Shown here: positions 49,695-55,415 of the stretch, in pieces | Layout: the number at the start of each line of letters is the position of its first letter | How positions within the stretch are numbered: the stretch's first letter is position 1 | DNA from: Oscillospiraceae bacterium | GTDB taxonomy: Bacteria > Bacillota > Clostridia > Oscillospirales > Acutalibacteraceae | Assembly (NCBI GenBank): GCA_015065805.1 | Contig: SVPN01000007.1 | Location: 1-55,415 of the forward strand | DNA length: 55,415 nt | Direction: 5' to 3' | Program-made: the position numbers and the translations under genes | Notes under the pieces: generated by a model | Told to the model about the DNA's origin: nothing | What the model saw: only the letters and a program-made list of their open reading frames with translations | Databases searched by the model: none

Positions 49695-51778
49695 TGTATG
49701 CGGTTGAATCGGTATGTTTCGACGAGTCCCTTATCCTCGCCTGACAGGATTTTGACTGTCAGTGTACAGCTGTCCGTCAGTGTCAGGGTATCGCCGTCCC
49801 TGAACACCGCCGAGGAGCGTGTCGGTTCACTCCCGTCAAGGGTGTATGCCACGGTCACATCGGGATCGTGGAGGGAGACGGTCAGCGGCTTGTCGGGATC
49901 AATCTCGCCGCCGTATTGCGACAGGGTGATGCGGTCGAAGCGGACGATAAATCCCGTGTATTCCTCAAACGGGATCGTCAGCACATCGTCCTTTGTCACG
50001 GTTGCCACGGTTTTTTCAAGACCGTTTTTGCCGTCCGTCCACAGCTCATATTGATACGTACCCTCGCCTAAAAACCGCGAGAGCTCCAGTGTGAGGGTGT
50101 CGTCGCCCATGCGGTTGATGCCGCCCACGAACCAGCTGCCGCTGTCGCCCTTTCGGGCGATGACAGCGCTTTTGGTAATGTCGCTCGGCGGCAGTACCAC
50201 GGTTTCCTGCCACACGGTCGGCACGCTTTTGATCATTTCGAGCGCGGGAGAGCGGAGGATATCCTGCGGATGAGAGCCGATCGCCTGCATCGGTGCATCG
50301 GTCAGCACCAACTGCGCCATATGGAAGGCATCGTCCACGGCGGGCGTGTAGTCGGCGTGACCGGCAAGATTGCGCACAAACGGCTGTGTGGTGAACATCT
50401 GCGCCTGTGCGATGCGGTTTTGGATCTGAATCGATTCCAAGCCTAAAATGGCTTCGCGGTTGAGTTCATTGGGGTAGGTGACATCCAGTCCCGTCGGCTT
50501 GTTGCATCCGTGGAAATTGACGATCAGTTTCTTTTGCGCGGCATAGTCAAGGATGTCACGATAGAGGTTGACACCTGTTTCCACGTGTCCTTCGGTGGTG
50601 AAAAAGTCGATCTTTCCGCCTGCCATACGGAAATTTTCCAGCAGGTCAAGGTAGCGGTAGGCATCCTCTGCCGAGGAGATGCCGCCGCCGAACGATTCAC
50701 CTGCGGTCACACCCGTCCACAGGATCTGTCCGACCTCGTATTGTTCGCCCTGTTCGGCGAGGGCGGGGAGCTTTTTGAGATAATTGCTCCAGTTGACCCA
50801 GCCCTCGTCGAGGATGTTGTATTCAAAGCCTAACCTTGCCGCATATTGCGTGTATTCCTCCATCAGCGCGGGCGTAACGCGGTCAGTGGTACGTCCCGTG
50901 ATCCACGACCACGTCGCGCGACCGGGTCTGACCCAGTCAAAATTCCCGTTCGGAGCATCGCATACCTGATAGATAATGGTGTTGTTCACCAGCTCGTTCA
51001 GATCCGCACCGATGCTGATGATGCGCCAGGGGGTCGTGACTGCGCCCTCAAAGGTGTAGGACTCGTTTTCAAAGACAGCGGTATACACATACGGACGGCT
51101 CCACGACAGCGCAATGCCGGGATAATCGGTGAGATCGCCTTCCAGAATGGCGGCATAACCGCCGCTTGCCAGCTTGACGGTAGCGGGCATGCCGATGTTG
51201 ACTGACAGATAACGGGACGGATCGTAATAGATATTTGAGGATTCGTAGTATTTGTGCTGTTCACCTGCATATACCTTGCTGTCAGCGGGGAGCACAAATC
51301 CTGTCTGTTCGCTTTCAATCGTGCAGGCATCGGGTAAGCGGTAGCGAAACGCCGCACCGTTGTCAAACACACGCACCTCAAACGTGAACGGGGCAGTTCC
51401 GCCCACGGGAATACTCACCGCCGTGCACGGGTCATCGGCAACCGCGGTTCTGCCGTACAGCTTGCGCTTGTCGGTGCGGATGTCACCTTGCGGCTTGCCC
51501 AATTCATCGAGTGAAGACACCGTGCCGAAGACGGTGTCGGTCGTAACGATCCCGAGTGGGCTGTCACCGATGCAGACGGTGTCCCTGCGGGATACGTGAT
51601 AGTGCAGTTGCCCGTCCTTGACGGTCAGGGTGAATGCAGTATCGCTGTTCGGAGAAGTGACGGTGAGCTCTTGCGCACTGCGCAGAATGTGCTCGTTGAT
51701 ACTGTTTGATGTACAGCCGCCTGCAAGCAGACAAAGCAACAACGACAGCGTAACGATGCCGGAAATCAATCGTTTCAT
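49691..51778 (-). CDS. Glycoside hydrolase family 97 lipoprotein
   Basis: 695 residues from the ATG at 51778 (AAGGAGGGG upstream). A lipoprotein signal (LLCLLAGGC, lipid on Cys 22) leads into the GH97 N-terminal beta-sandwich, then the barrel (FEYNILDEGWVNW, GGKIDFFTTEGH, NFHGCNKPTGLDVTYPN) and a C-terminal beta domain. The end (VTVAYTLDGSEPT) adds a chitobiase-C-terminal-like module. The glutamate of inverting SusB-type members seems replaced by glycine in NFHG, which points to the retaining (alpha-galactosidase-like) branch. Probably works outside the cell on alpha-linked sugars. GH97 is more usual in Bacteroidetes. The longer upstream frame is rejected. Confidence 0.9.
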   Translation of the reverse strand: MKRLISGIVTLSLLLCLLAGGCTSNSINEHILRSAQELTVTSPNSDTAFTLTVKDGQLHYHVSRRDTVCIGDSPLGIVTTDTVFGTVSSLDELGKPQGDIRTDKRKLYGRTAVADDPCTAVSIPVGGTAPFTFEVRVFDNGAAFRYRLPDACTIESEQTGFVLPADSKVYAGEQHKYYESSNIYYDPSRYLSVNIGMPATVKLASGGYAAILEGDLTDYPGIALSWSRPYVYTAVFENESYTFEGAVTTPWRIISIGADLNELVNNTIIYQVCDAPNGNFDWVRPGRATWSWITGRTTDRVTPALMEEYTQYAARLGFEYNILDEGWVNWSNYLKKLPALAEQGEQYEVGQILWTGVTAGESFGGGISSAEDAYRYLDLLENFRMAGGKIDFFTTEGHVETGVNLYRDILDYAAQKKLIVNFHGCNKPTGLDVTYPNELNREAILGLESIQIQNRIAQAQMFTTQPFVRNLAGHADYTPAVDDAFHMAQLVLTDAPMQAIGSHPQDILRSPALEMIKSVPTVWQETVVLPPSDITKSAVIARKGDSGSWFVGGINRMGDDTLTLELSRFLGEGTYQYELWTDGKNGLEKTVATVTKDDVLTIPFEEYTGFIVRFDRITLSQYGGEIDPDKPLTVSLHDPDVTVAYTLDGSEPTRSSAVFRDGDTLTLTDSCTLTVKILSGEDKGLVETYRFNRIQ

Positions 51779-51799
51779 ACACAACCCCTCCTTATGAAC

Positions 51800-51828
51800 A
51801 GCATACCGAGTTTTCCTCGGAATGTCAA
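51800..51828 (-). promoter_or_regulatory. Promoter of the GH97 gene with a palindrome in its spacer
   Basis: Read leftward: TTGACA, 17 bp, TATGCT. The spacer is almost filled by the palindrome CCGAG-TTTTC-CTCGG (51806-51820), a likely place for a repressor to bind. Confidence 0.7.
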
Positions 51829-51860
51829 TAAAAAATCCCCGCTCTCGGCGGGGATTTTTC
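51828..51860 (-). terminator. Terminator of the cyclophilin fusion gene
   Basis: Stem AAAAATCCCCGC with its complement and a T-run on the minus strand. Directly abuts the -35 box of the GH97 promoter. Confidence 0.88.
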
Positions 51861-51863
51861 GGA

Positions 51864-53177
51864 TTATTCGGCGGTGCGGACCGTAATCGTGTTGATGATG
51901 GGCTGTTGCGTGGAGGGAATCGTGCCGTTGTTGTCAACCGGCTCAGCAGAGGTGCAGATTTTGTCCACGATATCCATACCCTCGGTGACATAGCCGAACG
52001 CGGCATACTGTCCGTCAAGGAAGGTGGAATCCTCGTGCACGATGAAGAACTGCGAGCTGCCGCTGTTGTAATCGGTAGCGCGCGCCATCGAAATGGCACC
52101 GCGCACGTGGGACAAGGGATTTTCAAAGCCGTTGTCGGCAAATTCGCCCGTAATATTTCGGTCGGAGCCACCCGATCCGTTGCCGTTGGGATCGCCGCCC
52201 TGCATCATAAAGCCCTCCATAATGCGGTGGAAGGTCAGACCGTCGTAAAAGCCGCTGTCCGCTAACATCAGAAAGTTGGTGACGGTTTCGGGAGCAGTGA
52301 CGGAATCCAGTGCCACGGTGATCACGCCGTAATCCTTGATGTCGATATCGGCATAGTGCGTGGCTTTGACCGAGGTGACGGTGCCGACGGACGCGTGGGC
52401 GGCATTGGTGGTCGTGGTGGGCGTCGAGCTGTTATTCGTCTGCGACGGATCGGTCGGGCGGGTCATATCCCAGATGAGAAGTGCCGAGAAGCCGACAAGC
52501 AGTAAGCAAATGCCGAGGATCGTCAGCACCGTGATGAGGTTGCGCTTTTTGCGGGCATCCTCCACGGGCTTCACCACCGTATCGATGACGGCGGCAACCG
52601 CTTTTTCGAGAGCCTCGGGAACGGTTGCCGCTTTGGAGGCAACAAACGCCTTCACAAAGGGCTCGTAAGCGTTGTCACCGAGGATCTTGTCCACGTTGCC
52701 GCGCTCTTCACCGATTGCCTGTGCCAGCGTGCGGCGGTCAAGCTTGGTGATGACTGTCAGTGCGTCCTCAGACAGAGAGGCGGCGGTGTGCAACACAAAG
52801 ATCAGGCGTTGCAGCGGCGTAAATGCTGCAAATACGGTGTCTTTGTCGCTGCCCGTTTTTTCGGGAACGGTGCGGATGTCGAAGCGACGGTCGGCAGGAG
52901 CGCGCAGAGCTTTGGAATCGCGGCGCAGAAGCTGAGTCTTTGCCTGCTGTGCAACGGCGCAGAACACCGCTTCGCCGAAAGCGGCTTCATCGGTAACGGT
53001 TGCCAGCGAAGACAGCGACAGCACGGTGCCGTAGGCATCGGCGACAGCCGTTTGTGCTTGTGCATCGTCACCTAAGATCTGCTGTGCAACAAAGAATGCA
53101 TCGGCTTTGGTGTTGTTGTAAAGGCGGGTGATGGCCGCGCGGTTTCCCTTAGCGGCTTTGATCAGTAAAGAGGCCAT
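51864..53177 (-). CDS. ECF-sigma-like domain / transmembrane / extracellular cyclophilin fusion
   Basis: 437 residues. Residues about 1-86 look like sigma-70 region 2 of an ECF factor (KGNRAAITRLYNNTKADAF, QQILGDDAQAQTAVADAYG, then AVFCAVAQQAKTQLLRR). Residues about 118-168 look like region 4 (FTPLQRLIFVLHTAASLSED... RGNVDKIL). One membrane span lies at about 213-237, then a Ser/Thr linker, and a complete cyclophilin-type peptidyl-prolyl isomerase (about 275-437) with FHRIMEGFMMQGGDP (catalytic Arg 318), NSGSSQFFI and FGYVTEGM. The isomerase would face outside and the sigma-like part the cytoplasm. The sigma-like part is degenerate and may not bind DNA. Own promoter and terminator; long direct repeats upstream. 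Confidence 0.82.
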   Translation of the reverse strand: MASLLIKAAKGNRAAITRLYNNTKADAFFVAQQILGDDAQAQTAVADAYGTVLSLSSLATVTDEAAFGEAVFCAVAQQAKTQLLRRDSKALRAPADRRFDIRTVPEKTGSDKDTVFAAFTPLQRLIFVLHTAASLSEDALTVITKLDRRTLAQAIGEERGNVDKILGDNAYEPFVKAFVASKAATVPEALEKAVAAVIDTVVKPVEDARKKRNLITVLTILGICLLLVGFSALLIWDMTRPTDPSQTNNSSTPTTTTNAAHASVGTVTSVKATHYADIDIKDYGVITVALDSVTAPETVTNFLMLADSGFYDGLTFHRIMEGFMMQGGDPNGNGSGGSDRNITGEFADNGFENPLSHVRGAISMARATDYNSGSSQFFIVHEDSTFLDGQYAAFGYVTEGMDIVDKICTSAEPVDNNGTIPSTQQPIINTITVRTAE

Positions 53178-53203
53178 AGTGTTGTCTCCTTTTTTTATAA
53201 TAT

Positions 53204-53273
53204 AACGGATTCAGTATACAATGCTTATGTGATGGGAATATCAAGAAATTGTAAACAACGGTATCAGTATACA
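53204..53273. repeat. Two 17-bp direct repeats upstream of the fusion gene
   Basis: AACGGATTCAGTATACA (53204-53220) and AACGGTATCAGTATACA (53257-53273), 15 of 17 identical, 53 bp apart, about five helical turns. The upstream copy contains the -10 box of the promoter at 53266-53294. Confidence 0.7.
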
Positions 53274-53294
53274 GGATTTTGCGCAGTTACGCAA
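53266..53294 (-). promoter_or_regulatory. Promoter of the cyclophilin fusion gene
   Basis: Read leftward: TTGCGT, 17 bp, TATACT. The transcript would cross the second repeat copy before reaching the gene. Confidence 0.55.
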
Positions 53295-53304
53295 GCGAAA
53301 AATC

Positions 53305-53335
53305 AAAAAAACCGCCGCATCAGCGGCGGTTTTAA
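53305..53335 (-). terminator. Terminator of the LTA-synthase-family gene
   Basis: Stem AACCGCCGC with its complement, ATCA/TGAT loop, A- and T-runs on the flanks; works for the minus-strand gene ending at 53343. Confidence 0.85.
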
Positions 53336-53342
53336 AAGCGGT

Positions 53343-54863
53343 TTACACCTCGTCGGTCATTTCTAAAATGGTTTCGTTGTAAAATGCGGAACGTTTTTGC
53401 AGCTCGGCATCCAGTGCCTCAAAGCCGAAGCGCTCGGTAAGTGTCGCGGTATCGGAAAAGAGGTTGGTGCCCAGTCCCAGACGTTCGCCCTCGATTGACA
53501 CGCCCATCGCGGCAAGCGTGGTGGGGAACATATCAAAGGTGCCGAATTCGCGGCGGGTGCTGTTGGGAGCGACAGCCGCGTTCAGGATGCAGTTGTACAC
53601 GGTGCGCGGTGCGTGCTCGGCATCGTCACCGAAGAAATCGGGGTCCATCGTGCGGTGGTCCCCCACCACCACAACAGTCGTGTTGCTGTAAAACGGCTGT
53701 TCCTGAATCCAGCGGATAAATGCCGTTGTCTGGCGCGAGGAACAGCGAAGCACGTTCGGGTAAGAAAGGTCATACTCCTCGTTGCAAAGCTCACAGACAT
53801 AGCCGTCGGGGAAATGGGTGTCCGCTGTCAGCATCGTGAAATTGAACGGTTTACCTTCGGCGGCAAGACGCGTCAGCTCCTCTTTGGCAAAGGCGAACAG
53901 CTTCTGATCCTCAAAGCCCCACCATTCGCGGTAATCCTGCGGCAGGCGGTTTTGCGCTTTCAGCGTATTGATATCCATAATCGTGTAGTTGCCGTGTTCG
54001 GTGAAGTATGCATCACGTGCGGCGAATGAAGCGTCCGAGCCGAGCAACAGCACCTGGCTGTAGCCTTCACGGGCAAGGATCTCGCCGATGGAAACCGCAC
54101 CCGACATATACGTGTCTTCACTGTAGGAATCCGCCCCGAGCGGCACCTGCACGGGAATCCCCGCCGTGTGTGCCACCATTGCCGAAGCCGTCCAGGTAGT
54201 TCCTGCGTAGGAATACGCGCCGCCGAGCGTGTCATCTGCGGAAAAATGAATGTTTTCCTCCGCCATTGTCACAAGCTCAGGAATATAATTATCCGTGATG
54301 GCGGTACCTGCAACAGGGGCGGCAAAGGTGGACTCCATAGATTCCAGGAAGATGTAGATCAGGTTTCGCTTTTCCTTCGGGAATTGAAGCGTGACATCGT
54401 CGGGGGAGACATAGTGTGTTTCGATGAAATCCGAATCGTCGGTCATCGCGCGGACATAGCCAGGCACCTTGAGCTTGACGGCAAAAAAGGCGGATGCCAG
54501 TACCGTCAGAGCAAGTCCGATCGGCAACGCACATCGGACGATGAAACGGCAGACAGACGATCGGCAGATGTCGGCGTAGCGTTCACTGCTTTTGAACCAT
54601 TTGGAAAGAAGCCCCGCGCAGAACATATACAGCAAGACCCCGACAGCCGTCAGCAGAATGCACAGCAGACCGACCTTGAGGATCGCGTAAAAGGTCAGCG
54701 TGAGATCGGCACCCGAAGCGGGGGTTTTCATCTGATACAGAAACTGATCGATCGATACGTTGTCGTATTCGCTGTCCAGCCATACGGCAAGCGAAAACAG
54801 CAGACTTGCCGCAAGCAGTCCGATAAATGCCGCGATGCGATACGCGACGGTGCGCTTGCTCAT
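53343..54863 (-). CDS. LTA synthase family sulfatase/phosphoglycerol transferase
   Basis: 506 residues from the ATG at 54863 (AGGAGG 9 bp upstream). Three membrane spans (about 8-28, 55-82 and 113-135), fewer than the five of LtaS, are followed by an extracytoplasmic sulfatase-fold domain. The nucleophile region is LIYIFLESMESTF, and the metal site near the end has VVVVGDHRTMDPDF. Family members transfer glycerol phosphate from phosphatidylglycerol to teichoic acid or periplasmic glycans. Which polymer is made here is unknown. A minus-strand TATAAT stands at 54906-54911; the -35 is unclear. Confidence 0.9.
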   Translation of the reverse strand: MSKRTVAYRIAAFIGLLAASLLFSLAVWLDSEYDNVSIDQFLYQMKTPASGADLTLTFYAILKVGLLCILLTAVGVLLYMFCAGLLSKWFKSSERYADICRSSVCRFIVRCALPIGLALTVLASAFFAVKLKVPGYVRAMTDDSDFIETHYVSPDDVTLQFPKEKRNLIYIFLESMESTFAAPVAGTAITDNYIPELVTMAEENIHFSADDTLGGAYSYAGTTWTASAMVAHTAGIPVQVPLGADSYSEDTYMSGAVSIGEILAREGYSQVLLLGSDASFAARDAYFTEHGNYTIMDINTLKAQNRLPQDYREWWGFEDQKLFAFAKEELTRLAAEGKPFNFTMLTADTHFPDGYVCELCNEEYDLSYPNVLRCSSRQTTAFIRWIQEQPFYSNTTVVVVGDHRTMDPDFFGDDAEHAPRTVYNCILNAAVAPNSTRREFGTFDMFPTTLAAMGVSIEGERLGLGTNLFSDTATLTERFGFEALDAELQKRSAFYNETILEMTDEV

Positions 54864-54905
54864 TTGTGCATCCTCCTTTCCGGGCAATGTTTCAAATCGC
54901 TTATC

Positions 54906-54911
54906 ATTATA
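54906..54911 (-). promoter_or_regulatory. Likely -10 box of the LTA-synthase-family gene
   Basis: TATAAT read leftward, about 43 bp before the start; no good -35 at the right distance. Confidence 0.45.
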
Positions 54912-54974
54912 CACGCTTTTTGAAAAAAATCCAGTCTCTTTAAGAATTTTTAAGAAATCTGCCTCCGGCGCGTG

Positions 54975-54998
54975 GTAAGAACGCATTGGTCGTTCTTT
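54975..54998. other. Short hairpin downstream of the right-edge gene
   Basis: AAGAACG, 7-nt loop, CGTTCTT. The stem is short and the T-tract poor, so it may be a weak terminator for the minus-strand gene ending at 55051. Between 54864 and 55050 nothing else was recognised. Confidence 0.35.
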
Positions 54999-55050
54999 CG
55001 CAAAACAAAACGGAGCAAAATCGAGGTAAGGGTAAGCAAAAGTAGTGTGC

Positions 55051-55415
55051 TTATCCACAGTTTGCAAGTTGCTCTTTGCACCAAGCAAATAATGTTTCAG
55101 ACATTTTGATAAAATCAACCTTGCCACCACTTTTGAGATATACAAAAGTATCTATAATTGCTTTTTCGTTTGATGCTGCCATAAATTGCAGTTCTTTTTG
55201 TTGTTTGACGTAGTTTCCTGTTTGTTTGAATACAATTGCCTGTATTACAAAAGAAGCAGATTTATATAAGCCTCGTAAAATATCCTCGCTTTTTTCGTGG
55301 AGCATATTGTGAACACATCCGTGATATATGTTGCAGACGCCGATTTTAATCGCTCTGTTCACAGCACTTTCATCAATAACCGCCATCACCTCGTCAAGGC
55401 TTCCCTTAATTGGTG
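55051..55415 (-). CDS. Truncated gene of unknown function (5' end outside window)
   Basis: The frame stays open to the right edge (reads PIKGSLDEVMAVIDESAVNRA...), so the GTG at 55389 is probably internal and the real start lies beyond the window. At least 121 residues are visible, largely helical: YHGCVHNMLHEKSEDILRG, ASFVIQAIVFKQTG and FIKMSETLFAWCKEQL. The fold could be the C-terminal helical part of a nucleotidyltransferase/HEPN-type protein, but this is a guess. The DNA is visibly richer in A and T than the rest of the window and rich in codons ending in A or T, consistent with horizontal acquisition. Confidence 0.6.
   Translation of the reverse strand, partial: PIKGSLDEVMAVIDESAVNRAIKIGVCNIYHGCVHNMLHEKSEDILRGLYKSASFVIQAIVFKQTGNYVKQQKELQFMAASNEKAIIDTFVYLKSGGKVDFIKMSETLFAWCKEQLANCG

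Noticed and set aside
49691-51778. Considered as part of a Bacteroidetes-style polysaccharide utilisation locus
   Set aside because: No SusC/SusD-like genes and neighbours are unrelated; rest of the window is clearly Firmicutes.
55052-55060. Perfect DnaA-box match TTATCCACA
   Set aside because: Single copy at the end of a gene, no cluster of boxes, no dnaA/dnaN nearby; not an origin.
55051-55415. Considered as a toxin-antitoxin (MNT/HEPN) component
   Set aside because: Only a fragment is visible and no diagnostic motif such as RX4-6H or GSxxxG was seen; left as unknown.

Overview
The window looks like a chromosomal segment from an anaerobic, fairly GC-rich member of the Firmicutes, class Clostridia, most likely Oscillospirales (Ruminococcaceae/Oscillospiraceae-like). 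Reasons: an HrcA/CIRCE-controlled hrcA-grpE-dnaK-dnaJ operon; a Gram-positive rimP-nusA-rnpM-ylxQ-infB-rbfA-nrnA operon; RqcH and TrmK; an [FeFe]-hydrogenase maturation operon (hydE, hydG, hydF); a DUF6514 protein; a dockerin-bearing secreted protein; and strong AGGAGG ribosome binding sites throughout. No rRNA, complete tRNA, CRISPR array, insertion sequence or prophage was seen. Only the two edges look foreign or AT-rich.

Layout. 1-170: non-coding, highly structured left edge ending in a tRNA/tmRNA-like T-arm and a terminator. 170-4097 (minus): ddl-murF-bioY-HAD phosphatase-zinc-ribbon protein, a peptidoglycan precursor operon with a biotin transporter gene. 4293-6418: a YccF membrane protein, a GH37 trehalase-like enzyme and a Nudix hydrolase. 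6532-13242 (plus): one promoter followed by a six-gene surface-polysaccharide operon (DUF2142, GT2, DUF2304, FrhB-like, flippase, polysaccharide pyruvyl transferase). 13248-17363 (plus): a perfect promoter, a leader with mutually exclusive hairpins, then a TM1266-type regulator, hydE, hydG and hydF. 17462-21741 (minus): two paralogous secreted proteins (one with a dockerin and a Cthe_2159-like carbohydrate-binding region) and a small, apparently self-contained 49-codon gene. 22018-23109: a divergent DUF6514/LytTR-regulator pair.

23191-28593: a membrane protein, ilvD, a GH2 glycosidase and an MFS transporter. 28788-33551: the class I heat-shock operon. 33594-37820: a WYL regulator, two convergent sodium-dependent (NSS) transporters and a DUF1858 protein. 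37883-41049: trmK, a Nif3-family protein and rqcH. 41085-47084 (minus): the nusA/infB operon. 47239-49640: a membrane protein, aroK-aroE, and acpP behind a folded leader. 49691-54863 (minus): a GH97 lipoprotein, an unusual sigma-factor-like/cyclophilin fusion and an LTA-synthase-family phosphotransferase. 55051-55415: a truncated AT-rich gene.

Most of the window is housekeeping. The points most worth following are the folded leader of the hydrogenase-maturation operon, the ECF-sigma-like/transmembrane/cyclophilin fusion with its long direct repeats upstream, the small gene at 17462-17611, the dockerin-protein leader that hides its ribosome binding site together with direct repeats at 21-bp periodicity near a LytTR gene, and the structured element at the left edge. 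Genes were identified by reading motifs and recalling families; no database search was possible. Promoters, terminators and RNA folds were found by eye.
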